Below, piece by piece: positions 1-8,133 of a stretch of 64,000 nt of DNA. The notes beneath the pieces were generated by a model, which saw only the letters and a list, made by a program, of their open reading frames with translations, did not search any database and was not told the DNA's origin. Source of the DNA: Billgrantia campisalis. GTDB lineage: Bacteria > Pseudomonadota > Gammaproteobacteria > Pseudomonadales > Halomonadaceae. Positions within the stretch are counted from its first letter, which is position 1; each line of letters begins with the position of its first letter. Position numbers and translations under genes: made by a program. The DNA is taken from contig NZ_JABFUC010000006.1 of the NCBI RefSeq assembly GCF_022341425.1, forward strand, positions 1 to 64,000. The letters run 5' to 3'.

Positions 1-122
1 TGCCAGGATTGTTCACCGGTTCACCTGACAGCGAAACTGATGATTGAGGAGCCGAGTGCGTCAATCGCGCACGCTCGGATCTGTGGGGGGCCGGGTCGAG
101 CAATCGCCCGGTCTACCCGACC

Positions 123-437
123 ATGTCCGGCGGCCAGCAGCAGCGCCTGGTGATCGCCCGGGCCATTGCCATCGAGCCCGAGGTGATCCTGCTCGATGAG
201 CCGGCCTCGGCGCTGGACCCCATCTCGACGCTCAAGATCGAGGAGCTGATCCATGAGCTCAAGAAGCAGTACACCATCCTGATCGTTACCCACAACATGC
301 AGCAGGCGGCGCGGGTGTCCGACTACACCGCCTTCATGTACCTGGGCGATTTGGTGGAGTTCGACGACACCACCAAGATCTTCACCGAGCCCGACAAGAA
401 ACAGACCGAGGACTATATCACCGGGCGCTATGGTTGA
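123..437 (+). pseudogene. pstB: 5'-truncated phosphate ABC transporter ATPase (PstB remnant)
   Basis: The 104 readable residues match the C-terminal part of PstB, the ATPase of the high-affinity phosphate importer PstSCAB: ABC signature SGGQQQRL at the very start, Walker [13 protein letters not shown], the H-loop region [14 protein letters not shown], and the PstB ending [10 protein letters not shown]. The Walker A half is absent. Upstream in the same frame the sequence does not read as PstB and there is a stop codon near position 45, so homology begins abruptly at the signature motif. Without Walker A it cannot be a working ATPase. It could be a true deletion remnant or an assembly junction at the window edge. 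No phoU or pst permease gene follows. Bases 1-122 hold nothing else that I recognise apart from short GC-rich inverted motifs. Confidence 0.8.
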
Positions 438-537
438 GCCGCGTCGACGCGAGACGAGCCGATACGGCCGCCAACTGTGCGCCTGTCCCCGATTGGCGTA
501 GAATGATGACTTTCCACTGCTTGTTTTGGGGGCTCGC

Positions 538-888
538 TTGAGGTTGGAACCCGCTCGTTTCTTCAAGTGTCTGGGCGATGAGACCCGCCTGACGCTGATC
601 CTGCTGATTCAGCGTGAGGAGGAGCTGTGCGTCTGTGAAATGACCCACACCCTGGAGGAGTCCCAGCCCAAGGTGTCGCGCCATCTGGCCCAGCTGCGCA
701 CCTGCGGGCTGCTCAGCGACCGCCGCGACGGCCAGTGGGTCTACTACCGCTTGTCCGACGAGCTGCCGGAGTGGGTGCTGGAAGTGCTCGTGGCAGCCGA
801 CAAGGGGCAGGACGAGCGGCTGAGCGAGCTGCAGCAGCGGCTGTCGTGCATGGGCAATCGCCCCGAGCGGCGCCTGGCCATGTGCTGA
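538..888 (+). CDS. arsR: ArsR/SmtB-family arsenic-responsive repressor
   Basis: A small winged-helix repressor of about 116 residues, the usual ArsR length. The helix-turn-helix is SQPKVSRHLAQLR and the wing RRDGQWVYYRL. The metalloid site ELCVCE (Cys31, Cys33) sits at the start of the recognition region as in type I ArsR of the E. coli kind; the third E. coli cysteine position is replaced by His. I chose the TTG at 538 because it gives the family start (RLEPARFFKCLGDETRL) and has a G-rich Shine-Dalgarno six bases upstream; a TTG at 526 adds four residues. The gene converges on the arx operon and lies in the same window as acr3, so it is the obvious candidate regulator of both. No ATATATG-type operator is visible just upstream of arsR itself. 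Confidence 0.9.
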   Translation: MRLEPARFFKCLGDETRLTLILLIQREEELCVCEMTHTLEESQPKVSRHLAQLRTCGLLSDRRDGQWVYYRLSDELPEWVLEVLVAADKGQDERLSELQQRLSCMGNRPERRLAMC

Positions 889-933
889 TCCACTGCGGGA
901 TCCGGTCGGGCGAATCCGACGGGCGCTTCGGCG

Positions 934-1419
934 CTATTCCACTTCCACCCAGCGGATCGGCTGGTAGTCGAAATCGCTCTGTGGCATTGAGGGGGCCGGT
1001 CGAACGCTGAGGATCTGCAGCTGCCAGGTCACCGTCTTGCCGGCCAGCGGGTGATTGCCGTCCAGCATGGCGCCTCTGTCGGTCAGGGCCACCACCTTGA
1101 GCGAGAACTTTCCCCGCTGGCCGCCCGGCGTCAGCGTCATGCCCACCTCGATCTCCCGATCCGTCGGCAGGTTGTCCCGTACCGCCTCGAAGACCAGCTC
1201 CGGCCGGTGGGGCCCGTAGGCCTGCTCCGGGGTCAGGGTCACTGACAGCGTATCGCCGGCCTGTCGACCCAGCAGCTGTGTCTCCAGCGTCGGGAGCATC
1301 TGGCCGGTACCGTGCACGTAGCGCAGCGGCGTCTCCGGCGTCGATGCGGCGATCAGCCCACCCGCCTCGTCGGTCAGGCGGTAGTCGGCGCTGACCTCGC
1401 ACAGATCGTGAATCTTCAT
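934..1419 (-). CDS. FKBP-type peptidyl-prolyl isomerase, SlyD-like, last gene of the arx operon
   Basis: The 161 residues fit the SlyD branch of FKBP prolyl isomerases: an N-terminal half-FKBP domain (VSADYRLTDEAGGLI, GTGQMLPTLETQLLG), an inserted chaperone flap with the conserved YGPHRPELV block near residues 68-76, and the closing DGNHPLAGKTVTWQLQI strand. The His/Cys-rich nickel-binding tail of E. coli SlyD is missing. Its ATG overlaps the stop codon of the chaperone gene before it (ATGA at 1416-1419), so the two are probably translationally coupled. This suggests a role in folding or maturation of the Arx enzyme; that is inference. The assignment to the SlyD/FKBP family is firm, the pathway link rests on gene position. 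Confidence 0.88.
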   Translation of the reverse strand: MKIHDLCEVSADYRLTDEAGGLIAASTPETPLRYVHGTGQMLPTLETQLLGRQAGDTLSVTLTPEQAYGPHRPELVFEAVRDNLPTDREIEVGMTLTPGGQRGKFSLKVVALTDRGAMLDGNHPLAGKTVTWQLQILSVRPAPSMPQSDFDYQPIRWVEVE

Positions 1420-2405
1420 CCCTCATTCCTCCGTGCCGGCTGCGCTGTCGCCGGTGGTGCGTGCGTCGCACCCGGCATGGCGGGGCGCGAGGTATCCACC
1501 TCGCTGCATCGCGGGCAGACCGCCAAATGGGCGGCGCTCAGCCCGGCGGCCTTCAGGCGTTGGTGCATTTCGGCCAGGGTGGCATCCGGCGTGAAGTGGC
1601 CCCCGCAGACCCGGCAGGCCAGCGGCGAAGCCGCGATGCTTTGCCTGCCGTAGGCGCCGTCGTCCGCTGAGACGCTCGCCGCCTGCTCTGGGGCTTGTTC
1701 GCTGGATACCTCGTGAAACGGCTGCTCCGACGGGGTGCCCAGCTGCCGGACCAGCGGCGCCCAGTCGGCGAGATCGCGCTGCAGCTGTCGGCGGGTCAGC
1801 CCCACCAGCAGGTGCCAGAGCCGCTGTTCGGGCGGGGCGTCATCGGCCATGGCGGCGAGCTTCTGCTGCATCCGGGTGACGGCGGGCAGGGTGATCTCGC
1901 CGGCCATGTGCCGCAGGTCGGCCAGGCAGGTGGCTGCTGTCGCATCATCGCCGGAAGGCGCCGTGCGCTCCTGCTCCAAGCGGCTCAGCACCCAGGCGAA
2001 CCACTCCAGGTTCAAGGCCAGGTGGTCGGGCAGGTCGTGGAAGCCGGCGTCCCGGTCCAGTCGATGGCGATGATAGAGGGCCTCGATCAGCCGGCTGCTC
2101 TGGCCCATGAGTCCGCCGTCCAGGTAGCCGCCGAGGTTCAGCGGTGCCGGCGCCGGCGGGGTCAGAAACAGCCGGCTGTAGCCAACCAGCAGCCGCTCGG
2201 AAGTGGGAATGGCCTCGAGCGTTTCGCGGAACGTGGCCAGCCACTCGGCGTCGATCGCCGGCAGCCCCTCGGCGAGTTCCTGGAGGTCGGGCAGCAGGCC
2301 CTCGCGAAGCGACGGCAGGGTGACCCGGCTGAGCGGGGTCAAGAAGGCCCGCGACAGGCAGAGATAGAGCTCGGCCGAGGCCAATGGGTCGATGTCTCGG
2401 TTCAT
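1416..2405 (-). CDS. arxD: TorD-family molybdoenzyme chaperone (ArxD-like) with C-terminal zinc-ribbon-like extension
   Basis: A 329-residue, mostly helical protein of the TorD/DmsD group, which binds Tat-exported molybdoenzymes before cofactor insertion. The core (about residues 1-215) has the family pattern LYLCLSRAFLTP, GYSRLFLTPPAPAPLNLGGYLDGG and DHLALNLEWFAWVLSRL. After a low-complexity linker the last ~65 residues carry CRVCGGHF and CPRCSE, a CxxC...CxxC pair suggesting a bound zinc, which is not part of a standard TorD. The ATG at 2405 has a TTGGAGTG ribosome site. The gene lies 67 bases after arxC and overlaps the prolyl isomerase gene. Position and family match arxD of known arxB'ABCD clusters; substrate specificity for ArxA is inferred. 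Confidence 0.85.
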   Translation of the reverse strand: MNRDIDPLASAELYLCLSRAFLTPLSRVTLPSLREGLLPDLQELAEGLPAIDAEWLATFRETLEAIPTSERLLVGYSRLFLTPPAPAPLNLGGYLDGGLMGQSSRLIEALYHRHRLDRDAGFHDLPDHLALNLEWFAWVLSRLEQERTAPSGDDATAATCLADLRHMAGEITLPAVTRMQQKLAAMADDAPPEQRLWHLLVGLTRRQLQRDLADWAPLVRQLGTPSEQPFHEVSSEQAPEQAASVSADDGAYGRQSIAASPLACRVCGGHFTPDATLAEMHQRLKAAGLSAAHLAVCPRCSEVDTSRPAMPGATHAPPATAQPARRNEG

Positions 2406-2472
2406 GGTCACTCCAAGGCGGTGGCCCGCCCCTGGGGGCGGGCCGGTGAGGCGTCGGGAGGTGCCGATGGCA

Positions 2473-3678
2473 TCAGGTCCCGGCCGGCTGCGCTGCGGCC
2501 TGTGGCGAATCGGCCAGCTGCTTGGGCATGTCGCCCAGGTCGAGGAACTTCTCGCCAAGCAGATAGAGCACGAAGAACAGCGACCAGCCGGCGATGGTCA
2601 GTGCCCACTCGGTGGCGGAGGGCGTATAGCTGATCAGGTTGGGGACCCAGGTGCCCTGGAACAGCGGCACCACCTGGCCGCCCACCACGAAGTAGAAGCG
2701 CTCGGCAAACAGCCCCAGGAACACCAGGCAGGCGACCAGCACCTGGATATCCATGCGGCTGCGCCATTGCGCGCCCAGCATCAGCGCGAAGGGCACCAGC
2801 AGGCCGACGATCAGCGAGAGGTTATAGAGCGGCGAGGCGAACAGGTAGTCGGTCCACACCAGGCTGATTTCCGGATTGTTGCTGTACAGCCCGGTGATGG
2901 CGCGGGCGGCGATGAACAGCAGGGTGCCGCCGATCAGCGCGGCGAACAGCTTGGGCAGCGCCCCGGTGAGCAGCGACTGCAGCGCTCGGGGCATCCGCTC
3001 GCGCTGGAAGCCGTAGGCCAGGTAGACGAAGAACACCAGGGCGGCCACGCCGCTGGTGACGCCGGTGAAGTAGAAGTAGATTGGCAGCAGGGCATCGAAC
3101 CAGAAGGGACGCATGCTCATCATGCCGAAGATCAGCGCCAGGTTGCCGCTGGCCAGCAGCACACCGATGAACGAGGCGATGCCCACCTGCTTGCTGGTCT
3201 TGCTGTCCCACTCGCCGTTCTGCAGCTTACTGAATTTCCACAGCAGGAACAGCAGGTCGAGGGCATAGAAGACCCCCATCCAGAACATCGCCGACTGTAT
3301 CTGCAGGTTCAGCGGGATGGCCCACAGCATGCGGAAGACATTGCCGAGTTCCAGCGCGAGGACCGCCATCCCCGAGATCAGCACGATGAAGGCCAGGAAG
3401 ATGCAGCGCTTGGCGATGGGGTAGTACTGCTTGAAGCCGAACACCAGCGGCAGCGAGGCGATCAGGCCGAGCCCCGAGGAGGCCAGGGCGAAGTAGAGAT
3501 AGGTAGCGATGGGCTGGCCCCAGGGCAGGGTGGAGCTGGTATTGAAGGAGGTGTGGCCCTGGGTCGCCAGTTGCACCACGCCATAGCCGAGGCTTGCCAG
3601 GAACACCAGCGAGGCGACCAGCAGCAGCAGCGAGCCCAGCTTGCCCTGCAGCGCATTGGGTTGGGTGTTGGCACTCAT
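2473..3678 (-). CDS. arxC: NrfD/PsrC-like membrane quinone subunit (ArxC-like)
   Basis: A 401-residue polytopic membrane protein with about ten hydrophobic segments, the NrfD/PsrC architecture. Recognisable parts include LLLLVASLVFLASLGYG (first helix), WGQPIATYLYFALASSGLG, and ERFYFVVGGQVVPLFQGTW near the C-terminus, the region that in the family faces the quinone site. In the arx system this subunit anchors the periplasmic A/B subunits and passes electrons from arsenite oxidation to the quinone pool. The start overlaps the arxB stop (ATGA), implying tight stoichiometric coupling. NrfD-like subunits also occur in polysulfide, tetrathionate and arsenate reductases; the Arx call depends on the catalytic subunit beside it. 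Confidence 0.88.
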   Translation of the reverse strand: MSANTQPNALQGKLGSLLLLVASLVFLASLGYGVVQLATQGHTSFNTSSTLPWGQPIATYLYFALASSGLGLIASLPLVFGFKQYYPIAKRCIFLAFIVLISGMAVLALELGNVFRMLWAIPLNLQIQSAMFWMGVFYALDLLFLLWKFSKLQNGEWDSKTSKQVGIASFIGVLLASGNLALIFGMMSMRPFWFDALLPIYFYFTGVTSGVAALVFFVYLAYGFQRERMPRALQSLLTGALPKLFAALIGGTLLFIAARAITGLYSNNPEISLVWTDYLFASPLYNLSLIVGLLVPFALMLGAQWRSRMDIQVLVACLVFLGLFAERFYFVVGGQVVPLFQGTWVPNLISYTPSATEWALTIAGWSLFFVLYLLGEKFLDLGDMPKQLADSPQAAAQPAGT

Positions 3679-4436
3679 GCGTCATTCTCCCTGTCAGCGG
3701 GGGTGAAGGCCGGTACCGCGGCGCCGGCGCCAAGATAGTAGACCTGGGGGCGGTTGCCGGTATGGTCCTTGAGACGTACCCCGTGCTTGTCGCCGATCAG
3801 CTGGTTGACCTGGCTCTCGGGGTTGTCCAGGTCGCCGAAGTAGCGCGCCTTGGGGGCGCAGGTACGCACGCAGGCCGGCACATACTCCTTGACCGCGGGG
3901 TTGTCCTCGTCGAGGTCGGCCACTCCCTCAGGGGCGTGCTTGACCTTGTGGTAACAGAAGGTGCACTTGGAGACCACGCCCGGCGGCTGGATGCCGATGC
4001 CGCGTCGCCAGTCCTCCTCGGGGTTCTGGTAGGGCGGGCTCCACAGCTGGCCATTCTCGCCCGGGAAGGCCTCGCGGACGTCCGGCTCGATCAGCGGTTT
4101 CTCGTCGGCATAGAAGCGCACGCCGTAGGGACAGGCGATCATGCAGTACTTGCAGCCGATGCACTTGTTCCAGTCGACGAAGACGATGCCGCCGGCATCC
4201 GGGTCCTTGTAGGTGGCCCGGGTCGGGCAGACATGCACGCAGGAGGGGTTCTCGCACTGCATGCAGGGCCGCGGCAGCCACTTCATCTGGGCGCTGGGAT
4301 ATTCGCCCTCGTGGTAGAAGAGCACGTCCTGCCAGCTCTCGCCCGGCAGGGTGTTGTTTTCCATGGAGCAAGCCGTGGTACAGGCCTGGCAGCCCGTGCA
4401 CTTGTCCAGGTCGATGACCATTCCCCATTTTGCCAT
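3675..4436 (-). CDS. arxB: Four-cluster Fe-S electron-transfer subunit (ArxB-like)
   Basis: A 253-residue ferredoxin-type subunit of the DMSO reductase family. Cysteine groups for four [4Fe-4S] clusters are visible: CTGCQACTTAC (residues ~13-23), CMQCENPSCVHVC, CIGCKYCMIAC, and a split set CTFC with CVRTC. There is no signal peptide, as expected for a subunit carried across the membrane with its Tat-tagged partner. It would wire the molybdenum subunit to the NrfD-like membrane subunit. The gene follows arxA after a 34-base gap and overlaps arxC by four bases. Cluster content is clear from the sequence; the direction of electron flow (arsenite to quinone) is inferred from the ArxA motif of its neighbour. 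Confidence 0.9.
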   Translation of the reverse strand: MAKWGMVIDLDKCTGCQACTTACSMENNTLPGESWQDVLFYHEGEYPSAQMKWLPRPCMQCENPSCVHVCPTRATYKDPDAGGIVFVDWNKCIGCKYCMIACPYGVRFYADEKPLIEPDVREAFPGENGQLWSPPYQNPEEDWRRGIGIQPPGVVSKCTFCYHKVKHAPEGVADLDEDNPAVKEYVPACVRTCAPKARYFGDLDNPESQVNQLIGDKHGVRLKDHTGNRPQVYYLGAGAAVPAFTPADRENDA

Positions 4437-4470
4437 GGTGATGACTCCTCAAGAATTCTGTGTCCGTGGA

Positions 4471-6957
4471 TCAGGCGCGCTCGAGCCTGACCTTGCCGGT
4501 GTAGTAGCTGGCGAGTCCCGAGATCGGGTCGGACACATTGGCCGTCACCTCGCCGGAGTGGCCCGGGCCGCGGCCGGCGGCCCAGCGCCCCTGGGCCCAA
4601 TGGCCGAACTCGAAGGGCAGGACCAAAGTGTCCGGGCGGTGGGCGGCCACGAAACGGCATTCGGCCTCGATGCTGCCCAGGTCCGAGGTGATCCTGACCC
4701 GGTCGCCGTTGCGGATGCCGCGCTCCCGGGCCGTGCGCGGATGCACCTCCAGGTAGACGGTGTCGCGGCCGCCGACGATGGGCTGGTGGATGGCGATGTT
4801 GTGGGGAATGTTGGCGCCGCGCCCTTCGGCGTGCAGCGGGGTCTTGGGAGTCACGAAATAGAGATCGCCGTCGCCGCCGCTGTGCACCGGCTCGACCCAC
4901 TGGATCAGCCCCACGCGTTCGCGGGGAATGCCCATCTCCGTCTCGATATAGTCGGCATGGGCCTCCAGGAAGCCGGACTTGAACTCGAACTTGCCAGAGG
5001 GGGTCCTGAGCAGCTTGGCCTTTACCTCCTCGGGGGGCATCTGAAGGTTGTAGTCGAGGCCGTCCCACTCATAGAAGCGCCCGCGCTCCAAGCGCCAGTG
5101 GTAGGGTTTCTTGTACCAGACGCCTTTCTCCTTCCAGCTCTCGAAGTCGTTCACGCCGTTGTCACCGGGATTATCGGCGAAGCCGGCGGCCCGGTGGCGC
5201 AGCACGTTCTCGACGCTGTCGAGCTCCCGGTAGTATTCGCCCGCCGGGCCGTTCAGCCGCTTGCCGATACCGATCAGGATGTCGCCGAAGTGGCGGGTGT
5301 CGTAGATCGGTTCCACCGCCGGCACGCGCAGGGCGGTCATCGGCCAGCCCTCGAAGGGGTAGGTGGGGGAGTCCTGCAGCCGCTCCAGGTAGGTCGAATC
5401 CGGCAGGATCAGGTCGGCATACATGGCGGTCTCGCCGGGGAACGGCGAGGTGTCGATGATGAAGACATCCTTGAAGGCCTCTTCCCACACCTTGGGATCC
5501 GGTGCGGTCCAGATCGGGTTGGTGTAGAAGAACATGGCGGTGTCGAGCTTGTAGGGGTCGCCCGCCAGGTGGTTGGGGCCCGTCTCCTGCATCATGTGGC
5601 TGGTCATGGGCCAGCGTTCGGTGCGCGCCATGTCGATGCGCGGCTGCTCCTTCCAGGCGCCGTTGCGGGCATAGTCGTCCAGATAGTCGTCGGCGCTCAC
5701 CGGCAGGTCGCCGTAGGGCACGCCCATCTGGTAGCCGAGCCCGCCCTTGGCGAACAGTGAGCCCACCAGGGCATTGAGGGCGTGAATGGCCATGCCGTTG
5801 TAGGTGCCGTTGGTGTGGCCGGTGGGACCGCGCTCGAACAGCGCCACGGCGGGGCGGGTCGAACCGAACTCGATGGCGGTTTGGCGAATGTGGCGGGCGG
5901 GAATGGTGGTAATCGTCTCGGCCCATTCCGGCGTGCGATCTTTGAGCTCCTGGTTCCACCACTCGGTCAGGCCGTGGACCCAGTTCTCCTCGAAGGAATC
6001 CTCGGGAATGTCCTCGCCGCTGACGAAGCGGCGCGAGGCCTGGTAAAAATCGCCGACGAACTCCTTGTCCCACAGCCCCTCGGTGAGGATCACATGGGCC
6101 ACCGCCAGGGCGAAGGCGCCGTCGGTGCCGGGCTTGATATAGAGCGCCCGGTCGGCGGCCGCCATGGTGGGGTTCATGCGCACGTCGACACAGGTGACCC
6201 GGGTCTTGGGGCTCTTGCTGCGCATATGGCCCCACATCTGCATCACGTTGTTATAGGGACGGAAGGCCTCGAGGAAGCTTGCCCCCATGATCAACAGGTA
6301 GTTGGTGTTGCGGTAATCGTAGGAGTTGTAGGAGTCGTTGCCGTCGGTGGCGCGCTTGGCCCGCTTGGAGCCCTCGGCACACATGGAGGCGTGGCCGATG
6401 GCGGAGTTGGGCGTGCCGTAGAGTTTGCCGAAGTCGCCGTAGAGGCCCGCATCGGACGCCCCCCAGCCGCGCCCGTAGAAATGCGCGAAGCGATGGGATT
6501 CCCCCCGGTCGCGCAGCCCGTTGAGTCGCTCGGCGACCATGTCCAGCGCCTCGTCCCAGGAGATCGGCACGAAGCCGGGGTCCTCGTCGCGCCCCTTGTT
6601 GGGGTTGGTGCGCTTCATGGGCCCCTTGAAGCGGTCCGGGTCGTAGAGGAAGTAGCTGCCCAGGTGCCCCTTGGGGCAGAGCTTGCCGTTGGCGATGGGG
6701 TTGCCGCTGTCGCCGTAGATGGCGTGTACGCGCCCGTCGGTGGTGTAGACGTCGATGCCGCAGCGCGCCGGGCACTGGGCGCAGATGTTCTTGGTCACTA
6801 CGGTGTCGCCCCGCACCGTCTGGGCGCGGGCCTCCTTGACGGGGGTGAGCCCGGTCAGCCCGGTGATGCCCGCCGTCACGGCGCCGGCCGAAGCGCCCAC
6901 CGCAGCGGTCGATTGCAAAAATCGGCGCCGATTGATCAATGACTGGAACAGTTTCAT
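4471..6957 (-). CDS. arxA: Respiratory arsenite oxidase catalytic subunit (ArxA-clade molybdopterin oxidoreductase)
   Basis: An 828-residue enzyme of the DMSO reductase family. The N-terminus carries a twin-arginine signal (RRRFLQS, residues 10-16, then a hydrophobic stretch and AQT), so it is exported folded to the periplasm. A [4Fe-4S] site follows (Cys59, Cys62, Cys66, Cys94), then the molybdopterin domains, with Cys193 in HASMCAEG as the likely Mo ligand. Residues 160-166 read FYGRGWG: GRGWG is the signature described for ArxA, whereas ArrA arsenate reductases have (R/K)GRY at this place. ArxA oxidises arsenite to arsenate anaerobically, passing electrons through ArxB and ArxC to quinone; ArxA-type enzymes can run backwards in vitro. 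The chosen ATG (6957) places the RR motif correctly. Remaining doubt concerns only in vivo direction. Confidence 0.9.
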   Translation of the reverse strand: MKLFQSLINRRRFLQSTAAVGASAGAVTAGITGLTGLTPVKEARAQTVRGDTVVTKNICAQCPARCGIDVYTTDGRVHAIYGDSGNPIANGKLCPKGHLGSYFLYDPDRFKGPMKRTNPNKGRDEDPGFVPISWDEALDMVAERLNGLRDRGESHRFAHFYGRGWGASDAGLYGDFGKLYGTPNSAIGHASMCAEGSKRAKRATDGNDSYNSYDYRNTNYLLIMGASFLEAFRPYNNVMQMWGHMRSKSPKTRVTCVDVRMNPTMAAADRALYIKPGTDGAFALAVAHVILTEGLWDKEFVGDFYQASRRFVSGEDIPEDSFEENWVHGLTEWWNQELKDRTPEWAETITTIPARHIRQTAIEFGSTRPAVALFERGPTGHTNGTYNGMAIHALNALVGSLFAKGGLGYQMGVPYGDLPVSADDYLDDYARNGAWKEQPRIDMARTERWPMTSHMMQETGPNHLAGDPYKLDTAMFFYTNPIWTAPDPKVWEEAFKDVFIIDTSPFPGETAMYADLILPDSTYLERLQDSPTYPFEGWPMTALRVPAVEPIYDTRHFGDILIGIGKRLNGPAGEYYRELDSVENVLRHRAAGFADNPGDNGVNDFESWKEKGVWYKKPYHWRLERGRFYEWDGLDYNLQMPPEEVKAKLLRTPSGKFEFKSGFLEAHADYIETEMGIPRERVGLIQWVEPVHSGGDGDLYFVTPKTPLHAEGRGANIPHNIAIHQPIVGGRDTVYLEVHPRTARERGIRNGDRVRITSDLGSIEAECRFVAAHRPDTLVLPFEFGHWAQGRWAAGRGPGHSGEVTANVSDPISGLASYYTGKVRLERA
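6460..6474 (-). other. GRGWG codons, ArxA clade-defining motif
   Basis: These five codons of the molybdoenzyme gene encode Gly-Arg-Gly-Trp-Gly at residues 162-166. The published distinction between ArxA (GRGWG) and ArrA ((R/K)GRY) falls at this site near the catalytic pocket, and it decides the annotation of the whole operon. Confidence 0.85.
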
Positions 6958-7046
6958 GGAGTCTCCCTCGGGATGCACATCGCGTCGGTCGTGGATCGGT
7001 TCGATCCGTTGTTGTTGGCTTTTCTCGCTGTCATGGCGTTGCTGGG

Positions 7047-8105
7047 TTATTCGAACAGGTCGTGAAAACTCTCCTTCATCAGGGCGTTCTCGCGCCGGCA
7101 AGCGGGGCACTCGCTGCTTTGGTCGGCGCTGCGGCGCGTGAAGGGGCGGCGGCAGCGGAAGCACCGGGCCGTCTCGTCATGGCGCAGCGTTCGGGTGTCG
7201 CCGGAGGTGTTGCCGGTCATGCTCAACGCCTGTTCGGGACAGGCGGTCAGGCAGTGGCCGCAGTCGAGGCAGGCCAGCGGGTCGAAGCGCAGTTCGCCCT
7301 CGGGTGTCTCCTGCAGGGCCTCGGTAGGGCAGACCCGGGCACAGACGCCGTGGGCGCGGCAGGCATCGGTTTGTAGCGAGAGGCCGGGCAGAGGAGGGGC
7401 GAAGCGCCCGTCGAGCGCCTCGGCGGCGGCCGCCTGGCGTGCCAGGCGGCGTGCCCGGGGCGCGGTGTCGTCGTCGGCGATGGTCGCCAGCCGCGGGCTG
7501 CCCTGGCCCAGCAGGAAACCGCGCCGGCTCACGGCGGCCCCGGCGGCGGTATAGTCGCGCTTAGCCTCGCTCTCCCGGAGGGTGCAGATCGCCCGGGCCT
7601 GCTCGAGCCAGGCGTCATGCTCTCGCTTCGGCGCCGCCAGGCAGCCCCGGCAGGCATCGGGAAGGCGTAGCTCCAGCTCCCCGGGCGTTGCCCGGGCGCT
7701 AAGCCAGGCGAGCAGGTCGGGCCCCAGGGCACGCAGGCAGTGCAGCCGTGTCTGGTCCGGGGCATCCACCGTCCGGTGACAGCCCAGCCGCAGCGGCGCC
7801 CCGGCGGGGCCTGCGTCGAGCAGCGACTGAATCTCCGCGCTGACCAGCGCCTCGGTCGGACAGGCGGCCACGCACTGTGCGCAACCGTGGCAGGCGTCAC
7901 TGGCCAGGAGGGAAAAGCCGCCGTCGACGTCCTCATGGAAGGCGAGAGCCTCGGCCGGGCAGGCGTTGCGGCAGTGCGTACAGGCCAGAGGGTGGGGCGG
8001 GGCTTCGAGGCAGCGCGGTGCCAACCAGCCGATTCCCAGCCGCGATTTACGCAGCGGCTGCGGGGTAGTGGCTTGGGTCAACATTGCACTGTCACGGTTT
8101 GGCAT
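7047..8105 (-). CDS. Polyferredoxin, first gene of the arx operon (ArxB'-like)
   Basis: A 352-residue iron-sulfur protein. Ferredoxin-type cysteine groups are visible at residues 42-49 (CTHCRNAC), 72-82 (CHGCAQCVAAC), 249-259 (CRAHGVCARVC) and 279-289 (CLDCGHCLTAC). A CxxC pair set near the end (CFRC ... CPAC) resembles a rubredoxin-like or zinc ribbon. In the middle, residues 193-198 read SRRGFL, the kind of sequence that starts NapF-type ferredoxins, so the protein looks like two ferredoxin modules fused. No N-terminal signal peptide is seen, so it is probably cytoplasmic. Known arx clusters have a separate Fe-S gene (arxB') upstream of arxA; this gene fits that position, but I cannot prove orthology. 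The start at 8105 lacks a strong ribosome site; ATG 8084 is an alternative. Confidence 0.8.
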   Translation of the reverse strand: MPNRDSAMLTQATTPQPLRKSRLGIGWLAPRCLEAPPHPLACTHCRNACPAEALAFHEDVDGGFSLLASDACHGCAQCVAACPTEALVSAEIQSLLDAGPAGAPLRLGCHRTVDAPDQTRLHCLRALGPDLLAWLSARATPGELELRLPDACRGCLAAPKREHDAWLEQARAICTLRESEAKRDYTAAGAAVSRRGFLLGQGSPRLATIADDDTAPRARRLARQAAAAEALDGRFAPPLPGLSLQTDACRAHGVCARVCPTEALQETPEGELRFDPLACLDCGHCLTACPEQALSMTGNTSGDTRTLRHDETARCFRCRRPFTRRSADQSSECPACRRENALMKESFHDLFE

Positions 8106-8133
8106 GAAGGGTGCTCAGGTTTAGTTCTTATAG

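Noticed and set aside
2392-3738. 448-codon plus-strand frame over the NrfD-like gene
   Set aside because: Gln/Gly/His-rich composition typical of the complement of a membrane-protein gene; the minus strand carries clear family motifs.
4471-6957. Annotation as arsenate reductase ArrA or tetrathionate reductase
   Set aside because: GRGWG replaces the (R/K)GRY of ArrA, and the gene order with NrfD-like and TorD-like genes fits arx better.
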